64,000 bases of DNA, taken from positions 317,122-381,121 of the forward strand of contig ML133496.1 in the NCBI GenBank assembly GCA_003864495.1. Reading direction: 5' to 3'. The translations under genes and the position numbers were made by a program. Of this stretch, positions 35,053 through 53,100 are shown piece after piece. The first letter of the stretch is position 1; every line of letters begins with the position of its first letter. This stretch comes from Nemopilema nomurai. Lineage: Eukaryota > Cnidaria > Scyphozoa > Rhizostomeae > Rhizostomatidae. The notes below the pieces were generated by a model. That model was not told the DNA's origin. It was given only the letters and a program-made list of their open reading frames with translations, and ran no database searches.

Positions 35053-38000
35053 TCATGAAAAATGCATCTTTGGATACCTGTCTCTCTCCTTGGGCAAGCA
35101 CCTCCTTGGGGACTGTTTTGGTACTAACGATGGCAACCCGTCCGAGCCAGGCATGGTGTCGAATACGCCATCCTTCATTGGAAATGCGTCGACAAATGAC
35201 ACCGCCAGTTCGCTGCCCCACGCCGTTCGCGGCTCCCTGCCCGCCGGGCGGGTGGTGAACCTGAAGTCTTGCGCGAGGCCGTATCCAACCATCGAATCTT
35301 TTCGAGTCTTCATCACCTGGGAACCAAGGCAGCTGGCTTCTTAGAAGGAACTGGTTCAACGGCAATGGGTCAACAAGCTACCATAAAATCATCAAAAGGA
35401 AGCAGTTAACGAAATTACCTGGTTCAAAAAGTCTCTTTTTGCATTTCCGTATCCGTTGAATATATAGTCAGCAAAGAGCAATTTCCCACCAACATACATC
35501 TGTAAAAGCAATGAAACATTGAAGAAGGGGAGCATTCAAAGCTTTGGTTCCAGTAATACTGTCAGTTTTTTTCCGAAGAAATCAGGCACCTTTTCGTATC
35601 ACGGCTAACGAAAATTTTTACAGCGAACATTATTGCCAATGTTGGGAAGTTGTGAACAAGCTCTCAGGAGTAAATGCAGAAGACATTTAAGATCTCGTTG
35701 TTTAAAAACGTTTCAAGCACAATTAAACCCGCTAATATAAGAATGGAAGAGATTCTCGCAACGCTTTTTCTGCTTTTGATCGGAAAGGGTCCCAGAAAAT
35801 GAATAATTACCAAGAACATTCCAGGGGCCACGTTGTGCCTGCGCAGCAGCAGTGGTGTCTGGCCGTTGAATCCAGCTGTGGCAAGGTCGTAGCGGAGGAG
35901 CCGATATGGGTCATTTCGAGACTGTAATAAAGTGAAATGATCAGGAGACTACGGGCTGATATTTTCTTAAGCGAGGCTGAGAGTGCTTCAATGCTATGCA
36001 CAAGATGCGTTTGCTGGCTGGCACAAATAGGCCTTGAGCACTCATCCATGGCCGAACAGGGCACTCGAGCGCTTTTCGGTTAATGCACATCCCAGGGCAT
36101 TCCCAAGGCTGGAAGGCTTACCGCTCATTGCTAAAAAGGAATGCATGGAAACGAATAACAAATTGTGGAAGGATAGCTGTTTGCTTACGATGAATTTCAT
36201 TAGTCAGTGCCTTCGTTTGAAGCCCTGTGCTTTCATGTCTTGTTGCGTAATGTCATGTTGGACTAGCTGCCGATAGCAAGAACTGAAATGTGAAATGAAC
36301 GCGGAGAAAAGGGCATACCTGCGCACATGGGAGATTCTGCACCTTGTTCTTTTCGTAATAAAGTTCATCAAGCATGCTGTCGCTGGGAGATTTAGTAGAC
36401 CTGAGGGAAAAAAGGTTAAACAAAATGAAATACAGAAGCAAGAGATATGCACTACCTAAAACAGAATCATTTAATTAGTGGCAGTGCAAGGATGAAGTAT
36501 TTGGCGACAGATGGCGAAAATGATGCAGAAGTAAATACAATTTGTATAAGTAAGGACAATTTGTACTAATAACTCCCATCAGGGGAGAACGTGGAGAATT
36601 CTCTGTTCTATCGCCCCCTTGTGAATCAGTAGGAGGGGGGGAATAAAAATGTACGAAACCCACCGCGAAGAAACGATGCTGACAACAACCAGCTGAGTGG
36701 ATGGGGTGTGCTGGTTTATGAAAACGTCATACTCCAGGTCTTTTATGCAGGGGATCTTCCTCTTGTCGCATCTAAACACAATTTGAAACACTTTACGGCG
36801 TCCAGGGTAAACAAAGGAAACGCTAAAATATCCACAAATGTACATTCACTGCCTCTGAAAACTTGCTATGGAAATGAAGATGGTATCAATCAGTTCGTGT
36901 GAAGGTCTCTATCAAGGGATTGCACAATTTTGAATAAATGAACAATGTATACTGGTAGCCGGCTCTCTTCACTGCCCAGCCAATGCTTTTCGGATCCAAC
37001 CATGTCAGGCTAGAATCATTACGTCGAATGCAATTATACGACACGACAAATCAATTATGCGACACGACAAATCAATTATACGACACGACAAATCAATTAT
37101 GCGACACGACAAATCAATTATACGACACGACAAATCAATTATACGACACGACAAATCAATTATACGACACGACAAATCAATTATGCGACACGACAAATCA
37201 ATTAAACGACACGACAAATCAATTATGCGACACGACAAATCAATTATGCGACACGACAAATCAATTATGCGACACGACAAATCAATTATGCGACACGACA
37301 AAGCAATTATATGACAAATCAACAAGGTAATATACCTGCATTGTGGATTCTTATCTCCAAGCATTTCGCAGTGCAGAGCGCTTTAGAATGGTCAAGGAAG
37401 GTTCTGTCTTTCCATTTGACTACAAGTTTGTTTGATAGTGCATCAAAACATGAAAGGTCAATGCAGATGATGTGAATATGCTTTCTTGCTTCAATTGAAT
37501 AAACTATCAAGCAAACAGACAAGAAGACAGAGTGGGCTTCAGTCTGGTTGCATTCGACATCTCATCTCATCTTATCTCATCACACAGCTCATCCAGAAAG
37601 ACGCTCATCTGTAGCCTCGGTCACGTTTACTACAGAATACAGCACACAAATCTTGTGAAAAGATACACAGGGCAGCCCTCTTTTGGAAGTAGCAATGGCC
37701 GTTGCGTCTTTGGTCGCGGGGAATCTTCAGACTGACCTCTTTTCGACGCTGGGGATGCAGACGAGGCCGGCCTAAAAAGGCAAAGGATTGAGATAAAAAC
37801 TCCAATAGCAATAGCTGCAACTGGGTTGTCAGTGAAGCTCATAATGAAAATAATAAAAATAATAATTCAAAACTAGTAGGTTAGAAATCCTCATCAAACT
37901 GTGATTAACTTCGCTTTGTTTTCTACAAATCGAAAGTTTTCCTGACTTTCCATGTGTAGCCTTTTTTATGCTTGTCCATCTCAACGGGTAAGGGAAGTCG

Positions 38001-41000
38001 ATGTTAAGAGAAACAGCGGCTAGAAAGCAAGAGACATGAAAATAGTGGAAGTGCTGACCTCACGGTGTCGGACGATTTCGGCAGCTGTGGCACTTCAAGC
38101 TGAACTTCAGGGTGGAAAACATCGTCGGCACGGTGCCCAGGACTCCTACTCTTTGATCGCATTTCCGTCTGGTGTTCGCGCGAAGACAGGCTGAAGGACG
38201 AAGAACAGGAATCAATGTGCAATCTCTGGGAGGATAAGGTCGCACAAACACGTGAAATGTTTGCTTGGCAACTGAGAAAGACGAAAAATGCGACGGCAAA
38301 TGTTGCGAAAAATGCTACGAAAGATGCTACGAAAGATGCTACTAGAGATGCTACGAGAGATGTGCTCACAGTTCGCGTGCGAGCTGGATGCCTTTGTAAT
38401 GCAACTTTGTTCTTGATGAGTTTGACAATGGAGGCGCAGAAGGAGCACGCTGGAGAGAGGACGTTTTCCCGGGAAAGGAAGGCATGGATCCGGGCAAGGA
38501 ATTGGCAGAGTTGATCCGGTTCTTCTTCCTTGTCAACAGGGAGATTTTGCTCGGCCTGGAAACACCCACTGCCGAGCGGTAATACTCCATCCACTCGAAG
38601 ACGATATTCCTGCAAGATAAAAAAAATCAAAAGACGAATGCATTGGGCCACTGTTAGAACTGTCAATTGATAAGGATTGCTATAGCTTGCAGTGATGAAC
38701 TGGTGCGATAGCCAGAGACATAGGACAGCATTTGCGACAGTCAGAGACGACTTTCGGGAGCTATGAATATAGATTTGTAGCCGTAAATTGACAGGAGTCG
38801 AACCTGACTTTTCGCTGCAATTTATGCAGCTCGATGAGAAACGGCGCGTCGATCTCCAGCTCTTTCCTCTCGGGAAACTTTTCGTCCAAGTCCTTGAGTC
38901 GCTCGGCCAGTGATTCTTCGCTAACACTTGGGTTTGTGTTCTGAAAATGGAAATTTTAACAACTCATTTAATGGACAAAGCTTTTTAATGATGATTTATG
39001 CACCTCTTCTATACCGTTTGTTCTGTTTAAACTTAAAGGTTTCTTCCATTTACCGTTTAAAATTTAAATCTTCTATTAGTAAAATTTAAATTTTTATTTT
39101 AATATATAAATTTTAATTGACAATTTTTATTACAGATTTGGGACATTTCAATTTCGGATAAAATTCAAGATTTCAGTCTTCCATGGCGCAACAAAAAATT
39201 CTAAGTTCAAATTCAGAAAAGTGTAACTTTTAAACATAAACTTAACTTTATATATACTTTAGAGTTGCTAAACTTCCTTTTCTTTCTTTTAATGTGGTTA
39301 GATGAATGAAAGCGGTTGTGTTCACTGCAATGTATCGTATGATGAATAATTAAAAAGTAGTTTCAAAAAATATAAACAAGAAATTGACATATCAGAGTAA
39401 AGCAGAAACCTTTAGGAGCTCCTTTTTCTGGTTCTTGGCCCGTCTCTCTTCCCTTGTGATCTTTTTTTTCGGAGGCAGGGACTGAGAAATGAACAGAAAC
39501 TTGGTTAAATAAAGTTCAAAGATTAATTTTGATTCGATGAAACATCAATTTCTGAGGCAGGATTAGACTTAGAAATAAAGTGGAGCCTTACCTCGGCAGC
39601 ACCACGTGAAGTGAAGTTTTCAGCTGTGAGAAGGTATCCCTAAAAGGACAATCATTGGTAATGAGAGAAACCAGAAACTCACAGATGTGCCGCAGACAAA
39701 CTGTCACAAGTGACAAAATGTTCTTTCGCAAAATAGTGAAATTTGTTCAAGAAGTTCATTGTCTTCCTTGTTCCAAAGACCACGTTATACAGATAAAATT
39801 TTTGATTCAAGGAAACACATGCCAAAGAATCACAGTTGTGGCATACCAGACTGTCTGGTTCAGGTTCTGACGCGTCTTGAGAAGCTGAGACATGAAACTT
39901 GCAAACTTCGCCTTCAATATTGACCGCAACAACAACACTGCTCTGGCTGACGCAACGCACGCTTATGCTTTCATTCAACTGCAAAATAAGGCCATGCAAA
40001 AGCCAAACAATAAACACTAAAGCTCTTTATCTTGAAGCAAATAAGAATGCTTAAAAATATATTACCTAATTTGTAACATCAAAATTTCATACACATCTGT
40101 AAACAAAAACAAACCAAAGCTAGGCATGTCCTAATGAATTTCAAAACCATTATAAAGAATCTTTCAAAAAGCCACAACTTAATCCATTTAATGTACCTCA
40201 AGGTGGTTTTTTTAAATCTTTGAATTAATAGAGTTTCTTTTTCTCTTTTTTAAATGAAGCTTTTTGTAAAAATCACTTAGAAATAAATGTATACCTGGAC
40301 ATTTTCTGGATTCATCATTTTGCCATATGCCCATTTCCATTTCTTCACTGGAACTCCGTCCTAATGAACAAACAAAAATCTAACTGTTGACCTTTAAGGT
40401 CATGATTGGAAAAGATTTTTTGGACAAGCATTACCTGAGCACTTAAGTCCAAAATATATCAATGCCAAAGATACAAAGCTTGATTTGTATATTTGATGTA
40501 AACGAAAAGGATTATGCAATGCAAATTGCTACCTCACTGTTGAAAATTGCTTCTTTACTTGTTACCAAAAACCTGCAAAAAGGGGGGAGGTCAAAGCTTT
40601 TTATTTTCATTTCTGTGTGGCTATTCATAGTTTTCAAGATTCTGTCAAAACAGAAATGATGTAAACTGAGAAATGACGTAAACTGAAAAATGATCCAACA
40701 TACCTGGCTGTTTTCTCGGAGTAGTTGCAGCAGCCTCTTCCAGTGGGAGTGAAGCAAGCCAAAGTTTTGGCATTAGGCTCATCACTGTATACAAAAGTAT
40801 AGAAGCCATGATTGCCTGCCTTGCACTTGGAAGAGATAACAGCCACCCTGCCAGACTGGTAACTGTATCAGGTAACATTAAGGAGAACAGTTTATTACGG
40901 ATAACACAGGAACTGCATACAAAATCATGACAAAAATAAATGCAGAAGGGTGTTAAGTTTCAATGTCAGGAGATCGTAAAAGCCTATTGGATAAAAACTG

Positions 41001-43511
41001 GGAGAGAATTGCAAAGGCATAGTGCCAAGAATAAAAATTTGGGAATTTCTGATAAGAATTGGGCAATTCAAGACCCTAAAATGGACAGATGTACCTATGT
41101 TGTTGAAAGGTCAGCAGAACGGATATTTAGCATTTTCTGATATTTAAAATTTTCTAATATCAAGATATGCAGTAGGATACAAGCAACAGGTGCTTCCATC
41201 AGGTAGGGTTGTCAAAAACCGTTTTGGCTCATCTGTCTTCTTTTGTGATAAGAACTTTGCCCATGCAACACCCCGCTTGTATTTTATTGTTGTTTCTCTT
41301 TTTGCATCACCATAGTTTCTCCTTAATAATGGTCCATTTTCACCAAGAAGTGTTGCTTTAGCTTCCTCATCCTCTCTGCATTGACATGAGAAATTTAGTA
41401 AAAAAATTAAACCACTCATTGTAAATTAAGCTGGCAGAATTTTGTTAAATCCTTTCAAGTAAAAACCAAGAATTTTGAGGAAAAATCTTTCACATTTAGC
41501 ACTACTGGTAGATTTGGCTCTAAAAGACCTATGGTTAGCCGTGGTTATGTTATGAGATGCAACTAACTTTTGTTTTAAACTCTGTCTCAGCCGTGTTACC
41601 ACCCATTCCAGGATACTCTTTTGCTCCAAGTCTTCTGCTGTGCTTTTACTTAGGACCCAGCCTAGGTGGAACAAGTAAACTTTTGAGATAAACCTAACAA
41701 GGGCTGCAAATGTAACAGAAAAGATCTTCATGATGATCTTAGAAGTAGATGTTTAGTACCTGATGTTTAGAAGAAACATTAGCAAGAGATGGCAAAAGAG
41801 CCAAACTGGGCACAAAACTACACACCTTTGTCATGGCAAGTTTTGGATGCCAATGAAAAATTGATAATTGATCCAGGGAGGAATGATTGATTCTGGTTTG
41901 ATACTGTAAAAGGAAAATAAGGCTGCAAAAATGCAACATGATTTATAACAAGCCATTTTGCAGATATAAACAACAATTAACTTGTCACTGCCTCATCTAT
42001 GTTCAACATTCCATTCACAATAAATACAAAATTAGGTTTTCAAGTAATTTATGAATGTACAGATGGCTTTAGGTAATAACTAAAATTTATGTTTGGACTT
42101 TATAGATTTACAACAAAAAACAAATTGCAAGCACAGAAGGAGAAAAATATGAAGTAAACTTACAGATTCCTTTTTCAAGGTTTGCCTCCCAAGCCTTGAC
42201 AGAAGCAAACTCATCTTCAAAATTTTCATGAGGACCCATACTCAACTTAACACTTGTTCCTTTTTGTGGTCTTTCTTTTTCAGCATTCAGCAAAGATGGG
42301 GCTTTTGAGCCTGCTTAAAATCGAAATAGTTAGTTCTATAGACTTGATAAAACTTGATCTTATTACTAATATTTTTGAAAAAACTATGCTACAGTCTATG
42401 ATTAAGTGCCTCGCTATTTAGCATTCACATTTACTTGTCAATTCAATCTCATTCCATCAAACTTTGAAAAACACAACTCTGTATCTACGAGAGATTGGTA
42501 TCAGATCTCCATAGGATCTCAAAGTTCACTTTATTACCAAAAGGGCATGATGTGGAATTGCATTAAAATTTACAAACCTTTATCTTTATCTGAAGTGATC
42601 TTAAATCTTTCTAATCTTGTTTTGGGTTTCAATATCCCCCCTGATATCCTTGACTCTCTGCCGATATTGGTTATTGGTGGACCTTCCATTTCAGATTCAA
42701 CCACAGTGCTTTTACCATCAATGATATCTGAGGAAAGTAATTTGTTTGTTTCAAGCCGTCCTTCTTTTTCTTCTGATGTTGCTTTCTGCCTTTCACGAGA
42801 CAATGTCCTTATCAAGGCAAGGTCTGGTGATGATGTCAAGGACTGGAAATCAACAAAGTTGTGACTACTTCTAAGCTCCTGAAGTGCAGCTAGCTCTCTG
42901 TATACACTGGTTTGCCATTTTCGAATGATAAACACTGCCCCCTCGGCGAATTGTTCATAGTCATAGCAGAGCTTGGTATATAAATCATCAGGAATATCCA
43001 GAACTCTTCTCCTTTCTTCCTGAATACCCTGATTCCAGTCTGACCCATAAATTGCTTCAATCTCTTCGTTCAGTTGATCAAGTTCCTCTCTTTCAGTAGT
43101 CCTCTTATTAAGGAGTACAACAATAAATTTCTCGATTTGTGCTAGTAAGTTTGGAGCTGAAAACCTAGCTTCTTCAAATAGAAACCTTTGCGTATCTTCA
43201 TCTTCATCATACTCAAGTTCATTTAGCAATCTATGCTTTTTTCCATAAGCTTTCCTTTCGTTTCCATCAGTAACTGAATTTTCTCCTTCCTCTTCAATGC
43301 GACCTTCACTTTTGACGAAACTATTTTCTTTCTTGAATTTTAATAGATTACCTAATTTTTCACCAGCAAAAGTCACCGATGGTCTTGCCTCTCGAAGTAA
43401 CGTGATTGGTAAGCTATCAACAGGTTTCTTTAGCCTCTTACGCCATCGTACCTTTTTGTCTTTGTCAAAAAAGAAAAGCTTGTCTGGCTTCCAATGCTGA
43501 CTGGTTAACAT
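35053..43511 (-). CDS. FAM194-domain protein, C3orf20-like
   Basis: Role unknown in the family. I trace about 22 exons: 42578-43511, 42164-42310, 41826-41903, 41568-41661, 41181-41375, 40704-40862, 40533-40572, 40295-40360, 39847-39978, 39592-39639, 39410-39481, 38804-38940, 38370-38609, 38059-38190, 37737-37771, 37336-37419, one near 36953-37009, 36664-36771, 36319-36400, 35811-35921, 35419-35499 and 35053-35316, giving roughly 1,090 residues. The FAM194 domain spans exons 5-9: FYQSGRVAVISS, GFYTFVYSDEPNAKTLACF, VPVKKWKW and ISVRCVSQSSVVVAV. The first exon encodes a charged, partly helical region (DEDEDTQRFLFEEARF). The 3' part has a conserved-looking block with YDVFINQHT, RNDPYRLLRYDL and GKLLFADYIFNGYG. 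All phases agree except at the exon near 36953-37009, where either a 57-bp exon is out of phase or a 19-bp micro-exon (36953-36971) fits. Assignment to C3orf20 rather than ERICH6 rests on overall size and is moderate. Confidence 0.75.
37030..37318. repeat. 21-bp minisatellite in an intron
   Basis: Nearly perfect tandem array, consensus CGACACGACAAATCAATTAT plus G or A, about 14 copies. The unit is seven codons without a stop in several frames, so open frames of 85-119 codons appear on both strands; none is a gene. The array lies just downstream of the 37336-37419 exon in the FAM194-domain gene and directly abuts the poorly resolved exon at 36953-37009. Confidence 0.97.
38283..38366. repeat. 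12-bp degenerate tandem repeat in an intron
   Basis: Unit GATGCTACGAAA repeated about five to seven times with drift, in the intron between the 38370-38609 and 38059-38190 exons and reaching the splice donor of the former. Confidence 0.75.
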
Positions 43512-44905
43512 TGCGTCAAATAGTCTGTTTATTCTAACGTCAAATTTTTCTTTCTCAATATATCGCTAAACTGGAAAGAAATACGGAAGGTTTTCTTGAT
43601 ATTGAAGCAACGAAGTCAAATCGGATGGGCCTAGGTTTGAAAAGAGATGTAAACACTTTTTTCTTCTGCCTAAAACCCATGTCAGGTCCTTAGTATTAAT
43701 ACAAAAATATGTACCATGTATTGAAAGCAACTGTATCTTGAGTAGTATATGAGTTTTGCCAAAGTTCTTGATCGTTTCTGTTAGAGCTTCCAAATGTTCC
43801 ATCAAATCAATTGGCTTCGAGGAATGTTGCCATGATTGCTCACTTCGTTGCCACGGAAACTGTGCAACTGATGATCTTACTTATGGGTTCCCTGTGTTTC
43901 AGATTAAATTTTCGATCGAGAAAACCTTTTTGAGTAGCTTTTAATCAATAAAATTCCCTCTTTACTTTGTCTTTCTTCTTTTGAAGTAGAAACGATGACA
44001 TAAATCTTAAAAAAAACGGCTTGGGATGAAAGGGCGACTACAAGGCTCTTGGGTGTAGCGACCAACTAAATGACAATTTTCAGGCTACAATTTATACGTC
44101 GAATCTACCAAGAAATTATCATTTTGTAAAACTCGAAAGCTCCTGCTTGCAAAATGAAAATAGGATGTGTCGTAGTAGCGGTTGTAATTCTGAGTTTGAG
44201 GATGGTTGTTTCTTTTAGTGCAGAGCTAAAAGCATCCCTTATGATAGCGGGCATTTTTTGCTCTTTTCCATTCCCAATGTCTTACTTCGAAACCTGACCA
44301 GCAGGTTGGAGAAAACCAACCAGATGACAGCAGCTCAAGCTTTTGGAAGAAATTCAAGCTAGCAGAGCCAAAAATTGTGGCTTCAAAATTGCTGTTGCGG
44401 GTAAAAGGGTTACACTCGATTTTTTTTATTAATTGTTGATGCCAAATCGTGAAATGACGACTTCGTTCGTCAGAATTCATAAAAAAGTAAAACATTGCAA
44501 GTAAGGGTGGTTTAAAAAGTTTATTTTGTTTTGGGTAGAAGCGGGGGAAATAGTTGTCTCTAGCCTGTAGTTTGGGGTGGCAAGGAAATCGCCCAATCTC
44601 TCCTGCAGTAGAGAAAACAACAAGCAAACAGTTCTTAAGTTGCAATTTCCCACTGTTAAATAAGCAGCCAAAATATACAAGTCCGTGACAAGATTTTCAA
44701 CAAGAATATTCAATGCCCATGTATTTTTCATGTGACATTTCGCTAAATCGATGAAAAAAATTCAGAGTCCTGAGTGAAGTTTCAGAAACAAATCTTAAAT
44801 TCAGCTGCAATAAAATAATTTTGAGAAAAGAAGGACAAAAATAAAACATATATAACTTAACAACAATACTTTCATACTGAGTTTCTTTCATGATTAATCT
44901 AAGAG
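43512..44905. other. Intergenic between two minus-strand genes
   Basis: About 1.4 kb between the start of the FAM194-domain gene and the stop of SLC35E3. It must hold the promoter of the former and the 3' untranslated region of the latter. No exon seen. Confidence 0.6.
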
Positions 44906-50127
<5,222 letters not shown>

Positions 50128-53100
50128 ATGAGTTGGGTAAAGGACGAGTGGAAGGATGGCCTTCCTAGCACAGCTATCGGCAAGATTTCCGAGTTGGAAG
50201 ATGAGTGCGAACGTCTCACCAAGGATAAAAAGTCTCTTCAGTTCCAGGTGGACAGTTTGCAAGCATCGCTAGACAAAAGTCGAGTCGCTGAAGATAATGC
50301 TGTTAAAGAGAAGAAAGATGCCGAAAGAGATGCTGCTAGTCTTATGTCAGAACTTGATCAGCTTAGAATTTCTCTGGAAAAATCAATCTCAGGCTCGAAA
50401 GAAAAAGACATCACAATTCTTAACCTTTCGAACGAAGTTTCGAAAGTCAAAAGAGAAAGGCAGCAGGAGAAAGAAAGGCAGCATGAACTTGAGCGACAGT
50501 GTGAGCTGTTGGAGAGAGAGCTTAGTGCAAAGGAATCGGAAGCTGCAGAGTTGATAAAGCAGTTGCGGGAGCTGCACAGAATTGAAAACGCGCAGAGCAA
50601 TGCAGACAACTCAGATGAGGAGGACTTTGAAGAAACGATTCCGGTGAAGCAACGACCAAGTGAAGAAACATTTTCGATTGAAGATGGAAAAGATCTTGTG
50701 AGACAGGAAAGCTGGGTAATTGCCAGGGACCTAGAGGAAGTCGAAGTTGATTGTCTCCGAAATCAAGTGGAGTTCTTGCAAGAGCAGCTGTCGATGAAGG
50801 AGGAAGAAACTAAAGGTAAAATCTTGAATAAGTATACAGAGTATAAATAGGCCAAAAAACTGCTCTCTTAAATTTTATTCTATTAGTTGCTTGAAAGCTG
50901 GACATGAGCTTATTTCAGAGAGATCATCGAAAATTGCGAAACGAACTCATCCCATGGCGTATCTAAACGAAGCTTGAATCTTCTCTTTCCTGCAAACGAT
51001 CATATGACTAACACCTCCTGCAATGCACCCGGTGAATGTTGATCTAAAATCAGGTATATAATTTTTTCAAAATTTCAGAAGACCCATAGAAAATTGTCTG
51101 ATGAGAATGCTTAAGGGGTCTCTGACATATATGATAATAATTATCATCTTTATATTTATCAACAAAAGTTTGGGGGGGGTTGGGGTTGGCGGTGTGGCTT
51201 TAGGTACGGTAGGTACGTCCCTGCTCAGGGACGCGGGAGCGATTGTGGGGCAAAGGGGGCGGCTAGGAACGAAAGGGCAATCAAGACCGAAGGCGAGGAA
51301 AACGAGCATAAAAACTGGGGGTCCGGGGTTTATCCGCTGGAAAACTTTTGTCGCCACGCCCTTTAACTTGGCTTAAAATGCTACCAACGTTTGCATCGAA
51401 GATTAATCGTGTTCTTTTACGACATTTTGTGGCTATTTCTCCACATTCTCATTCCAAATCGTGTTCTTTGGTGATGAAGTTATGGCGGCTCTTGATCACG
51501 TTTCAACATAAGTTACCGTCAGTTGTATTTGTGGGCTGAAGTAAACTTATGAAGATCTACAATTGTTCCGTTTCTAACGATAATCGAACGCCTTTCGGCC
51601 ATACACTTTCATTCTGCACTCATAAGAATACATAAGACAAAATCAAATTTGTAAATAATAGATCAATAAACAATCAATCAATTATTTGAAACTAGGGTCT
51701 TCATTATGTCTTGTGTATGGAATCTGAAGAACTTCAGGATGTCTCCTGCTTAGAAGCATCTTTATGTCAATGTTTATGTCAGTCATAACAACTCGAAGTG
51801 TTAAGTCATGATTTCCCTTGCATCGCATGTAAGGTTCCTAAAATGAATTACTAAAAGGAAACTTTTGCCCCCCTTACCAAAATGCAGCCCCCGCACCCCC
51901 TCTCCGGCGTCCCTGCCCCTGTTTTTAAGATCGAACACGATCTACTTAGCACTCTATGTTCTTTTTCTTTATATTTGAGACTAATTAAACGAATGTTGAA
52001 TCATCATTTTGGCTAAACAAAGGCAAATCTCGTTATGATTGTTTAACAGGGCTGTACGAAAAACTTGAAGAGCTGAGGAAATTTGTAGATAACGAGATGC
52101 CAAGCGAAGATACCGCCAAGAGAAACATGGACACATCTTCTATGGACATTTTCAAGATCGATATCACTGGAGTCGACGAAGAGCCCCGAGTGATTGCACA
52201 GAAGATTTCTGCAATGCAAACTCAAATCATCGAGCTTCAACAAGAGAATGCAGACCTCCGGGCTGTTGTAAGCGACCAGAAAGTAAGCACATTATCAGCA
52301 GAAAGGATCTCTGAATATGCCGTGGAATCCTTACGTGAAAGCCTGTCGGAGCTCAACGCACACCTCGCAAAGTCAGAAAATGCGCGGGAAAACATGTCTA
52401 AACAGCTTCGCGATGAACGCGAGAGTTTCATGATATCCGAAGATAAATTGAAGATGGAGATTGTGCACTTGAGGGAAGACATCGAAAAGCAGAAGCTGCA
52501 ATGGCAGGAGGAGAGGGAAGGGTTGCTTGAAGGGGAAAGGCGGCTTAAAGATGAACTAGACAGCATTAAAGCCGAAGGCAACTTGCCTCGTAGTGAAGAG
52601 CTGGCGCACAGCCTCGGCCTCAAAAACCGAATCAGCAGCCTCGACTCGGAAATCGAAGAGCTGAATGAATCAATTTGTGCGTTGCAAGACAAGAACACAC
52701 TTCTTGAAAGGGAGAGGAAGGATCTCGAGGATAAGAATGCAAGGCTTTGTGACGACATCCGCAGGGAGAAGGACCACTGCTCTGATGTGGAGGAGACGAT
52801 GAAACATGACATTGATTCGATTAGGTCGTGTTTCAAAGAGCAAATCGGGCAGCTTGAAAAGAGAAACAAAGAAATTGAAGGAAAGCTCAAGAAAGAGTTG
52901 TCTGCCAATCGGAGCTCACATAACCTTCAAACTCAGGTCGAAGATCTCTGCAACGAACTTGACGAAGTTAACAAGATATTGGCCACTGAGAGGGCGAAGA
53001 GAAAACAATTGGAAGCCGAAAGTCTGGAGCTGAAAAGGAAGGAGAGGGCCTATGAAACTACGCCTGTTTCGAAGCCAGAGGCTGAAGGCGTGTTTGCCAA

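Noticed and set aside
37005..37364. Repeat-encoded open frames on both strands
   Set aside because: Products of the 21-bp minisatellite inside an intron; no start context, no flanking exon.
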